DNA of 7,470 nt, taken from Magnetococcales bacterium. Its GTDB lineage: Bacteria; Pseudomonadota; Magnetococcia; Magnetococcales; Magnetaquicoccaceae. Below are positions 1 to 5,917 of this stretch, in pieces. The position numbers and the translations under genes are program-made. The notes under the pieces were generated by a model. That model did not search any database. It was not told where the DNA came from and was given only the letters and a program-made list of their open reading frames with translations. The stretch covers positions 1-7,470 of the forward strand of contig JADGCR010000109.1 in the NCBI GenBank assembly GCA_015228895.1, written 5' to 3'. Position 1 is the first letter of the stretch. Each line of letters opens with the position of its first letter.

Positions 1-582
1 GAAGCCTCTTTCCGCCTCAAGGCGGGTGAGATTTTCACCAGCGCGCCTTACATGTCCCCGGATTCCGAATTCTGGGTGATCGCCTATACCTCGCCGGTGG
101 TGATGCCGAACGGGGAGATTCCGGCCTTTTTCCATTTCGAGGTTCCCCTGGACGTGTATGGCAAACTGATCTCCAGCAAGGATTACAGCTACGCCACCGC
201 CTTGCAGCAGCATCAACCCGACAAGGAGGAGGAGGGGCGGTTCTTTCTGGTGGACAAGGAGGGGCTGCTGTTGGCCGACAGTCGGCAGGCGCTGCAATTC
301 GGGTTGCGTGCGCAAAAGAATCCGAACAAGAATCACGACGCGGCGGATTTCATGTTGCACGAGAAACTCGCCGATTATGTGCCCAAAGCCACTTCCATCA
401 GTGACGATCCCGTGTTTGTTCAAACCATCGGGAAGATGCGCCAGGGGGAGTCCGGGGAGGCTCACCTGCTGCTGCAAAATCGCGCCTACCTGTTGCTGTA
501 TCGTCCGGTTCCGGGCCGTTCATGGTCTTTGGGACATCTGGATCCGGTGGGTGGCGCTGGTTTCTGGGAGCAGGGCAAGTGA
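1..582 (+). CDS. Cache-domain sensor protein, C-terminal part (5' end outside window)
   Basis: The frame is open from base 1, so the gene begins upstream and only the last 193 residues are visible. They read like a double-Cache extracytoplasmic ligand-binding domain. The first lobe ends with the pattern FTSAPYMSPDSEFWVIAYTS followed by a beta-strand ending in PVV (visible residues about 12-38). The second lobe has VDKEGLLLADS (84-94), the usual Cache 'remembered-ligand' strand pair. It closes with GESGEAHLLL and YLLLYRPVPGRSWSLG (about 149-178). Such domains normally sit in the periplasm and bind small molecules for chemoreceptors or sensor kinases. Here the protein stops about 15 residues after the last Cache strand. 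No second membrane segment, HAMP, kinase or methyl-accepting domain follows, so it is either a stand-alone sensor or a truncated one. Its TGA overlaps the ATG of the next gene by one base, indicating translational coupling. The Cache call is from sequence pattern; the ligand is unknown. Confidence 0.75.
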   Translation, partial: EASFRLKAGEIFTSAPYMSPDSEFWVIAYTSPVVMPNGEIPAFFHFEVPLDVYGKLISSKDYSYATALQQHQPDKEEEGRFFLVDKEGLLLADSRQALQFGLRAQKNPNKNHDAADFMLHEKLADYVPKATSISDDPVFVQTIGKMRQGESGEAHLLLQNRAYLLLYRPVPGRSWSLGHLDPVGGAGFWEQGK

Positions 583-1493
583 TGAAAAGAGCGGCAGTGA
601 TGGGTTTGTGTCTGTTGGCGGGGTGGGCGACGGTGGGCGGCGCGGAGTCCCGTTACGACGAAATCGGGGTCGGGCCTCTGCAAGCGCCCGTTACGGTGGA
701 TGGGGATTTGGCGGATTGGGTGGCCCAGGGGCGTGAACAGGGGGTGGTGCTCCCGTTGATCGACTCGGAGTGGGAGTCGAACGACGGACAAACCGGGGAG
801 AGGGTGGTGGATCCGGAGAAACAGGTGCGCCTTTGGGTCGGCCATCGCGGGGAGCGGTTCTATCTGGCCGCCCAGTGGCGGGATGAGACCCGGAATGCCG
901 TTTACAAGCCCTGGAAACTTTCTCAGGGAGGAGGGTATCAGCGGGCCCGCACCCCGGACGACATGTTTGTGGTGCGGCTGCAAATGGGGGATTCCTTCAG
1001 TCAATGCATGCTCTCCAGTCTCAAGTACCGGACCGATGTTTGGCGCTGGAGTGCTGGCCGGAGCAATCTTTCCGGGGTGGCGGATGATATGTCTCATGTT
1101 TTTTCCGGCGAACCTTTTGATAAACCCTCGCGGGAATACGAGGGCAACAAGGGCACGGTCTTTTTTTTGAGCACGCTGGATTCCGGTTATCCCGGCTGGC
1201 AGGCCCAGCCCCAGCCCAAGGCGGGTTCCGGTCCGGTGGTGGCGAGCGTGGTCAAGGCGGGGGATGCCTCCGGCAGTCGGGCCGATGTGGCCGGGGTGGG
1301 GCAGTGGAAGGAGGGGGTCTGGACTCTGGAGATGTCCCGCGCTTTGCAAACCCTGGACCCGGAGGATGCGGTTTTTGCCATCGGCGGGGAGAATGTGGCG
1401 CAGTTCGCGGTTTTTTTCGCCGGTTATCAGTTGCGCAAATTCATCACCAAACCGGTCGCGTTGCGCTTTTCGGCGGCGGATGGGGGGCGTTGA
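582..1493 (+). CDS. Exported ethylbenzene dehydrogenase-type haem-binding domain protein
   Basis: This is a 303-residue protein. I chose the ATG that overlaps the previous stop (TGATG), with GGGAG about 11 bases upstream. This start gives a clean signal peptide: MKR, then a hydrophobic stretch, then cleavage near VGGA|ES (residue 21). The open frame extends further upstream, but that would bury the signal. The mature part resembles the DMSO-reductase-family gamma-subunit / cytochrome c-552-like haem-binding domain (EB_DH family, a CBM9-like beta sandwich). Visible family patterns are VDGDLADW (39-46), DMFVVRL (127-133), YRTDVWRWSAGR (149-160), the strand GVWTLEMSRAL (245-255), and AQFAVFF near the end. 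Characterised members bind b-type haem through Met and Lys side chains. There is no CXXCH, so no covalent c-haem is expected. Haem ligands cannot be assigned by eye; Met143 and the Lys at position 148 lie in the right general area. No molybdoenzyme catalytic or iron-sulfur subunit is in view, so a sensory or electron-transfer role beside the Cache protein is inference. Confidence 0.8.
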   Translation: MKRAAVMGLCLLAGWATVGGAESRYDEIGVGPLQAPVTVDGDLADWVAQGREQGVVLPLIDSEWESNDGQTGERVVDPEKQVRLWVGHRGERFYLAAQWRDETRNAVYKPWKLSQGGGYQRARTPDDMFVVRLQMGDSFSQCMLSSLKYRTDVWRWSAGRSNLSGVADDMSHVFSGEPFDKPSREYEGNKGTVFFLSTLDSGYPGWQAQPQPKAGSGPVVASVVKAGDASGSRADVAGVGQWKEGVWTLEMSRALQTLDPEDAVFAIGGENVAQFAVFFAGYQLRKFITKPVALRFSAADGGR

Positions 1494-1516
1494 TTGCCGG
1501 GTTGTGGTGATACGGA

Positions 1517-1534
1517 CCCCGCAATGGGCCGGGG
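1517..1534 (+). other. Short GC hairpin ahead of the PEGA-protein gene
   Basis: CCCCG (1517-1521) pairs perfectly with CGGGG (1530-1534) around an 8-base loop, in the 74-base gap before the PEGA gene. No T-run follows, so it is not a classical intrinsic terminator. It could weakly attenuate transcription or stabilise mRNA between the two genes. In DNA this GC-rich, a 5-bp stem can easily arise by chance. Confidence 0.2.
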
Positions 1535-1551
1535 AATATGTAAAAGGAGTT

Positions 1552-1558
1552 GGGAGGG
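1552..1558 (+). promoter_or_regulatory. Ribosome binding site deciding the PEGA-protein start
   Basis: GGGAGGG lies 9 bases before the ATG at 1568. The longer reading begins with a TTG at 1550 that directly abuts a different purine run (AAAAGGAG, 1542-1549), which leaves no proper spacing. The ATG at 1568 is therefore preferred. Confidence 0.5.
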
Positions 1559-1567
1559 CCGTTCCTG

Positions 1568-2782
1568 ATGACGTTGACATGGCGAATCGGTGCTGTGCCG
1601 GCCAGCAGAGACCACATCCTGTCGGAACCGATCCAGGAGAGGCCGGGTCGCTCTTGTCTGCTGGCCTGTGACCTGGGCGGCGAAGCCGTGGTGCGATTGG
1701 GGAGCGCCCCTGGCGTGACGCGGAACCAGCCCGGAGTGGCGGCCAAACGGGTTGCCACCGGCACCGGTGTGTTGCTGGCAGCGGGTATCTCCTGGCTTGA
1801 GGTCATGCTGCCTTCTGGCGCACTGCCCCTCATGGCGTGGTCCTTCTTCGCGCCCTCCCCGGTGGTGGCCTCGGTGGACCGGATCCCTGACAGACCCTCG
1901 GAGGATTCCGTTGCCAGCCCCGCCGGAGTCCGGATGGTGGCCCAGCGTGGGCCAGTGGCGTCCGGGGCGCGGGAGGAGGTGTCCGGCAATCTGTGGTTGC
2001 GGGTGGAGAGTCGTCCGGTTGGGGCGGTGTTGTTCATGGATGGCAAACGGATGGGTATCACTCCGTTCTCCCTGGCCATGGTGAAGGCCGGCCACCACAA
2101 GCTGCGTTTGGAAAAGGAGCGCTGCAATCCGGTGGAACTGGAGTTGGCGTTGACCAGGGATACCCTGGTGGATTTGACCCTGGAACGCCTGCCCCTCTCT
2201 CCGGACCACGCCCAGGGGGGGCGCAGGCCTCCGGTGGAAGCGACCTCTCCGATTGCGCCGGTTCAGGAGCGGAAAGTCATGCCCGGACAACAGCAGCAGG
2301 AAGAGATCGCCTCCCTGATGGCGTTGGCCGAGGCATATTTCAAGGCGGGCCATCTCACCAAACCCGGACGCAGGAACGCCTTGATGGCCTATCAGACGGT
2401 CCTGGCCATGGATCAGCGACATCCAGGGGCCAGCCAGGGCGTGCGGCGGATCGTGGAACGTCTGCTGGCGTTGGCCCGGGATGATCTGGAAAACTGGCGT
2501 CTGGTCAGCCCCCTGGAGAACAACGCCCTGGAGCGTTTCCGCATCGTGCTGGAGATCGACGGGAAACACCCTGAAGCGCGCGCCGGCCTGGAGGAGATCG
2601 TGGATCGTCTGCTGACTCTGGCCCGACGGTTCGCCGCCGACGATGCCAGGAAGGCGTTGGCGCATCTGAAGCAGGCCGAAGAGGTGCTGCCCGGCGTGGC
2701 GCGGGTGGCGGAAACGCGGGCCATCCTGTTTCCCAAGCGTATCCGGATCAGGGAGCCGGTGGGTCATCCCGTGGGGGAGTAG
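1568..2782 (+). CDS. PEGA-domain protein with tandem TPR-like repeats
   Basis: This is a 404-residue protein starting at ATG 1568. It has three parts. First is a poorly conserved N-terminal region of about 65 residues, then a hydrophobic segment (about 65-102: GVLLAAGISWLEVMLP and ALPLMAWSFFAP) that could be a membrane anchor. Second is a PEGA domain (about 141-207): LWLRVESRPVGAVLFMDGKR with the typical 'G-TP' turn MGITPF, then HHKLRLEKE. Third is a helical C-terminal part with tandem units beginning NALMAYQTVL (about 270) and NALERFRIVL (about 319), each followed by HPxA and a helix of the type RIVERLLALAR / EIVDRLLTLAR. A degenerate third unit begins KALAHLKQAEEVLPG. PEGA domains are small beta domains usually outside the membrane in surface-associated or scaffold proteins, and the repeats look TPR-like. 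No enzyme motif is visible. I infer an envelope-anchored protein-interaction factor. The unusual N-terminus means the true start could lie further in. Confidence 0.7.
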   Translation: MTLTWRIGAVPASRDHILSEPIQERPGRSCLLACDLGGEAVVRLGSAPGVTRNQPGVAAKRVATGTGVLLAAGISWLEVMLPSGALPLMAWSFFAPSPVVASVDRIPDRPSEDSVASPAGVRMVAQRGPVASGAREEVSGNLWLRVESRPVGAVLFMDGKRMGITPFSLAMVKAGHHKLRLEKERCNPVELELALTRDTLVDLTLERLPLSPDHAQGGRRPPVEATSPIAPVQERKVMPGQQQQEEIASLMALAEAYFKAGHLTKPGRRNALMAYQTVLAMDQRHPGASQGVRRIVERLLALARDDLENWRLVSPLENNALERFRIVLEIDGKHPEARAGLEEIVDRLLTLARRFAADDARKALAHLKQAEEVLPGVARVAETRAILFPKRIRIREPVGHPVGE

Positions 2783-2800
2783 TGGGCTAACCGGGATGTT

Positions 2801-2806
2801 TTGACA
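2801..2806 (+). promoter_or_regulatory. Possible -35 box upstream of galE
   Basis: A perfect TTGACA lies in the 135-base gap before galE. No convincing -10 hexamer appears 16-18 bases downstream (the sequence there is C-rich, around CTCCCCAATCAA). It is a candidate promoter element only. It would fit galE being transcribed separately from the PEGA gene. Confidence 0.2.
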
Positions 2807-2900
2807 TGCTGCGATGTACTGGCTCCCCAATCAATCCGGGGAAATCAACATCTCCAATCAGCACGGCTGGTCCCGCAGTCTGCAACGCTGCCTCCTCCGG

Positions 2901-2907
2901 AAGGTGA
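2901..2907 (+). promoter_or_regulatory. Ribosome binding site for galE
   Basis: AAGGTGA lies 10 bases before ATG 2918 and supports that start. A weaker GGAAG (2978-2982) sits 7 bases before a second in-frame ATG at 2990. That ATG would start the protein right at the nucleotide-binding strand, as in most GalE proteins. Confidence 0.4.
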
Positions 2908-2917
2908 CCTCCTCCCG

Positions 2918-3970
2918 ATGAATGGATTGTTCAAGAAGAATCGTTTTTCCAGCAACGGTGTCGTGGCCACAGGGAATGGAAGCAATGGCATGGTGATCCT
3001 GGTTGTGGGGGGGGCGGGTTATATCGGATCGTTGATGGTCAAGCAACTGCTGCGCGCCGGTTATCGTGTGGTGGTGCTGGACAATTTTTCCACCGGTCAT
3101 CGGGATGCCCTGGTGGGCGGGGAGTTGGTGGAGGCCAATCTGGCCCATGCCGCCACACTGAACGCCCTGTTCATGACCCATGCCATCGACGCGGTGCTGC
3201 ACTTTGCCTCGTTCATCCAGGTGGGAGAGTCGGTGCGTCATCCCGGCAGGTATTACGGCAACAATTTCAGCGCCACCCTCACGCTGCTTGAGGCCATGGT
3301 GCAGGCCGGGGTGTCCCGTTTCATCTTCTCCTCCTCCGCCGCCGTGTACGGCACCCCCCGCGACGCCGCCCCCATGGACGAGGAGCATCCCAAGGAGCCG
3401 CTCAATCCCTATGGCCGCAGCAAGTGGATGGTGGAACAGTTGCTGGACGATTTCGCGGTGGCCCATGGTGTGAACTTCGTGGCCCTGCGTTATTTCAACG
3501 CGGCCGGGGCGGACCCGGAGGGTGGATTGGGGGAGCGGCATCTCCCGGAGACCCATCTGATTCCCGTTTTGTTGCAGGTGGCGTCAGGCCGGCAGGCGCG
3601 GGTGGTGGTGCATGGTCAGGACTATCCGACACCGGATGGCACCTGCATTCGGGATTATGTCCATGTGGCGGATCTGTGTCAGGCCCATTTGCGGGCGTTG
3701 GAATACCTGTTGGACGGAGGGGAGAGCACGGTATGCAATCTGGGCAATGGGGCGGGTTTTTCCGTCAACGAGGTGATCGCGACCGTGGAGCGGGTCACCG
3801 GAAAACCGTTGCCCGTGGTCTACGGACCCCGTCGCCCCGGAGACAGCGCCCGGCTGGTGGCCAACGCCCGGAAAGCCAGCGTCCTGCTGGATTGGCAACC
3901 CCGCTGGTCCGATCTGCAAGCCATCGTGGCTCACGCCTGGCGGTTTGAACGGGAGATGGTTTGGATGTGA
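2918..3970 (+). CDS. galE: UDP-glucose 4-epimerase
   Basis: This extended short-chain dehydrogenase/reductase interconverts UDP-glucose and UDP-galactose (or the N-acetyl forms) in the cytoplasm using tightly bound NAD. From ATG 2918 it is 350 residues. The NAD loop GGAGYIGS is at 31-38, and the acidic residue binding the NAD ribose is in VVLDNFSTGH (D55). FASFIQVGESV is near 97-107. The catalytic serine cluster FSSSAAVYG is around 137-145, and the catalytic pair Y165/K169 is in NPYGRSK. ALRYFNAAGADPEG and DGTCIRDYVHVADL follow, and then NLGNGAGFSVNEVI near the C-terminus. All key residues are present. The usual His after GGAGYIGS is Leu here, and the preceding Thr is Val. The first 24 residues (MNGLFKKNRFSSNG...) precede the fold and look unstructured; starting at ATG 2990 gives 326 residues, closer to the family norm. 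It probably feeds galactose-type sugars to surface glycan synthesis. A run of eight G (3007-3014) lies in the loop codons. Confidence 0.93.
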   Translation: MNGLFKKNRFSSNGVVATGNGSNGMVILVVGGAGYIGSLMVKQLLRAGYRVVVLDNFSTGHRDALVGGELVEANLAHAATLNALFMTHAIDAVLHFASFIQVGESVRHPGRYYGNNFSATLTLLEAMVQAGVSRFIFSSSAAVYGTPRDAAPMDEEHPKEPLNPYGRSKWMVEQLLDDFAVAHGVNFVALRYFNAAGADPEGGLGERHLPETHLIPVLLQVASGRQARVVVHGQDYPTPDGTCIRDYVHVADLCQAHLRALEYLLDGGESTVCNLGNGAGFSVNEVIATVERVTGKPLPVVYGPRRPGDSARLVANARKASVLLDWQPRWSDLQAIVAHAWRFEREMVWM

Positions 3971-3981
3971 TCCCATCCTGA

Positions 3982-4050
3982 GTTTCCCTGCCGCACGAGG
4001 TACTGACCATCGCCCAGCTTTATCGGGACCGTGCGGATGCGGAAACCGTT
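3982..4050 (+). pseudogene. Remnant of a DDE transposase (IS fragment)
   Basis: Read in the frame starting at 3982, this gap encodes VSLPHE followed by VLTIAQLYRDRADAETV. The core closely resembles a conserved block I recall from a group of IS4-like DDE transposases (AQLYRDRADAEN, normally followed by a FDELKNQWGWGG-type stretch that includes the last catalytic acidic region). The similarity ends at 4050, and the expected continuation is absent. A stop (3979-3981) closes the frame on the left, and no start, terminal repeats or target duplication are visible. It is best read as the scar of an insertion sequence that was almost fully deleted. The family assignment rests on memory of the motif. 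Confidence 0.5.
3991..4036. repeat. Inverted repeat in the convergent gap
   Basis: CCGCACG (3991-3997) is the exact reverse complement of CGTGCGG (4030-4036), with 32 bases between them. It lies between two genes that end facing each other, so a bidirectional terminator-like role is conceivable. The loop is long, no T-run follows on either strand, and the bases are part of the transposase-like coding remnant. Chance is quite possible. Confidence 0.25.
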
Positions 4051-5841
4051 TTAGGGGCTGACGTGCGTCCCATTTCCAATCCGGGCCAACGCTTCTTGCA
4101 TCCGCTGCACCACACCGGACCAGTCGCCGGGTCGGTGTTGCCGAAACAGACGCATCCCCGGATACCAGGGGGAGTCTTCCCGGTGGTGCATCCAACGCCA
4201 GTCGGCCTCCCACGAGAGCATCACCCAACAGGGTTTGCCCAGGGCTCCCACCAGATGGGCCACGGCGGAATCACTGCAAATCACCAGATCCAACTGTTGC
4301 ACGATCGCGGCGGTGTCGGCGAAATCCCGGATGGCCGTCCCCACAGCAAGCAATGGTTGTCCCGGCGGGGGATGGGTGGCCTCCTCCTCGCCGGCCCCTT
4401 TTTGCAGACTGACGAAAGAGATCCCCGACACGGACCACAAGGGTGCCAGAACGGACAATCCAGGCAGGGAACGGTTCTGGTCGTTGCGGAACGCCGGGTT
4501 GCCCTTCCAGGCCAGACCCAGGCGCATTCCAGGCAACTCCCGAATCCCGGCCCACGCCGTCAGACGTTCCGGCGGAGGGTGCAAATAGGGAGTCGCTGTT
4601 GGGATGGAGGAGGGCGTGGTCCCGAGAAACGCGGGGAGAGAGAGGGGAAAAGTCCAGTAGTCATGGTGGATTTGATGCCGGATTTCAGCTTCGGGGAGCA
4701 GTCGATGGACCCCAGCCAGGGAGGAGAACAGGGCCAGAAGCGGGGGTTTGCAGCACAGAGTGAGCCGTCCCACCCCTTGGGCCCGCAACCGGGTGGTGTA
4801 ACGGCAGAACTGGATCTGATCCCCGAAACCCTGTTCCGGCAGGATCAACAGGGCCTTGTTGGTCAAATCCTCTCCCTGCCACATGGGAAAGGGCAAATGG
4901 GTGGGGAGAATCGCGTGTTCCTGACTGCCCGGCAAACGCAAGCGGGCTTCGTGCAGAGGCCACCCCTCCTGAAAACGCCCCAAGGCCAGGCAGAGCAACC
5001 CCAGATTCCACCGTGTCTCCAGATGGTCCGGTTGCATCTCCAGGGCTTGCCGGTAAAGGGTTTCGGCCTCCGTGAACCGCCTTTGCGCGGTCAGGAGCAC
5101 CCCCAGATTGTAATATCCCCCCACGAACCGTGGGTGCGTCGTCAAGAGTTGCCGGTAGGCGGCTTCCGCCTCTCTGGGGCGATCCTGCGCTTTGAGCGCA
5201 CTCCCCAGATTGCTCAGGGCGACGATGTCGTCCGGTCGCAGGGTCAGGGCGTGGCGATAACTGGTTTCCGCCGCGACGAAGCGGTGTTGGGCGTAGTGGA
5301 TGTTGCCCAGGTTGACGTGCATTTCGATCCGTTCGGGATGGAGGTCCGCGGCCTGGGCGTAACAGTCGGCGGCCTCGTTCATCCGGCCCATCTCCCTGAG
5401 GGTCTCCCCCAGGTTGAGTTGGACCTCCCCCTGTCGGGGAGCCAGTGTGAATGCCTGGCGATAACAGGTGGCCGCTTCGGACAGTCGGCCCTGTTTCCTC
5501 ATCGTGTTGCCCAGGTTGTTCAGGGCGTCAACGTAATGAGGATTGAGGCTCAATGCCCCGCGAAATCCCTCCTCGGCCAGGTCCGGCCTGCCAAGATCCT
5601 CAAACACGAGGCCCAGAAAACAGTGAATTTCATGGTCCTCCGGTTGCAACGCCAAGGCTTTTTGCAGTGGGGACAGCGCCTCGGACGCCCTTTGTTGCTG
5701 CATCAGGGCCAGACCGAGCATTTTCCAGGCAAAACCCTCGTCAGGAAGATCTGTCGTCACGGCCTGGGCCAGCTGTTCCAACTCCGGATAACGTCCCTGG
5801 TTGAACAGGGCGAGCAAGCGCAGGTCGAGTGGTTCGTTCAT
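4051..5841 (-). CDS. TPR protein with C-terminal glycosyltransferase domain
   Basis: This is a 596-residue protein on the minus strand, starting at ATG 5841. After a short N-terminal helix pair come about eight tandem 34-residue TPRs (about 37-305). Typical units are ALNNLGNTMRKQGRLSEAAT and MHVNLGNIHYAQHRFVAAET. The rest (about 310-596) is a GT-B-type glycosyltransferase domain like those of GT41/GT9 (O-GlcNAc transferase or ADP-heptose:LPS heptosyltransferase). Visible motifs are ILPEQGFGDQIQFCRY (333-348), the donor-side GLAWKGNPAFRNDQNRSLP (442-460), FADTAAIVQQLDLVICSDSA (507-526), then AHLVGALGKPCWVML and DWRWMHHREDSPWYP (547-561). Proteins of this architecture are common in proteobacteria and probably glycosylate proteins or polysaccharides, with the TPRs binding the acceptor. 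The donor sugar is unknown. No strong ribosome site is visible (only GAAG about 8 bases upstream). It follows the sulfotransferase-like gene on the same strand after 76 bases and ends exactly at the edge of the transposase remnant. Confidence 0.9.
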   Translation of the reverse strand: MNEPLDLRLLALFNQGRYPELEQLAQAVTTDLPDEGFAWKMLGLALMQQQRASEALSPLQKALALQPEDHEIHCFLGLVFEDLGRPDLAEEGFRGALSLNPHYVDALNNLGNTMRKQGRLSEAATCYRQAFTLAPRQGEVQLNLGETLREMGRMNEAADCYAQAADLHPERIEMHVNLGNIHYAQHRFVAAETSYRHALTLRPDDIVALSNLGSALKAQDRPREAEAAYRQLLTTHPRFVGGYYNLGVLLTAQRRFTEAETLYRQALEMQPDHLETRWNLGLLCLALGRFQEGWPLHEARLRLPGSQEHAILPTHLPFPMWQGEDLTNKALLILPEQGFGDQIQFCRYTTRLRAQGVGRLTLCCKPPLLALFSSLAGVHRLLPEAEIRHQIHHDYWTFPLSLPAFLGTTPSSIPTATPYLHPPPERLTAWAGIRELPGMRLGLAWKGNPAFRNDQNRSLPGLSVLAPLWSVSGISFVSLQKGAGEEEATHPPPGQPLLAVGTAIRDFADTAAIVQQLDLVICSDSAVAHLVGALGKPCWVMLSWEADWRWMHHREDSPWYPGMRLFRQHRPGDWSGVVQRMQEALARIGNGTHVSP

Positions 5842-5917
5842 GGGGTCTTCAGGACATTATGGAAAGTTTGCACCATGGGTTAGCATAAAAAAGCGGGATT
5901 TTGTAAAGATTAATCCT
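5842..5917 (-). other. Gap between the two minus-strand TPR-transferase genes
   Basis: This 76-base AT-richer gap lies between the stop of the sulfotransferase-like gene and the start of the TPR-glycosyltransferase. Read on the minus strand it contains TTTACA and, 14 bases later, TATGCT. This resembles a promoter but the spacing is short. It also has a run of six T (complement of 5886-5891) without a stem before it. Neither a promoter nor a terminator can be claimed firmly. Confidence 0.2.

Noticed and set aside
522..581. Extended start of the haem-domain protein at 522
   Set aside because: It would place 20 residues before the signal peptide and overlap the end of the Cache gene by 61 bases. 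The TGATG overlap start at 582 is the natural one.
486..1580. Minus-strand open frame opposite the haem-domain gene (364 codons)
   Set aside because: It is a low-complexity antisense translation that overlaps three real features. The plus strand has a signal peptide and family motifs.
2215..2221. G7 tract in the PEGA-protein linker
   Set aside because: It is a short run in a GC-rich, unstructured linker, expected by chance and with no sign of a switch.
1427..2830. Long minus-strand open frame opposite the PEGA gene (467 codons)
   Set aside because: Its translation is His/Gln/Arg/Pro-rich with no motif and runs across gene boundaries. The plus strand has a PEGA domain and repeats plus a good ribosome site.
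2801..2917. TTG start of galE at 2801
   Set aside because: The 39 added residues have no similarity to GalE, there is no ribosome site, and the TTG is part of a TTGACA hexamer.
3991..4036. Bidirectional intrinsic terminator between galE and the glycosyltransferase gene
   Set aside because: The 7-bp inverted repeat has a 32-base loop and no T-run on either side, so I list it only as a repeat.
4063..5883. Very long plus-strand open frame (606 codons) opposite the TPR-glycosyltransferase
   Set aside because: The minus strand shows regular TPRs and glycosyltransferase motifs. The plus-strand translation is rich in Gln, Gly, Pro and Arg without any domain pattern, as expected of an antisense shadow in GC-rich DNA.
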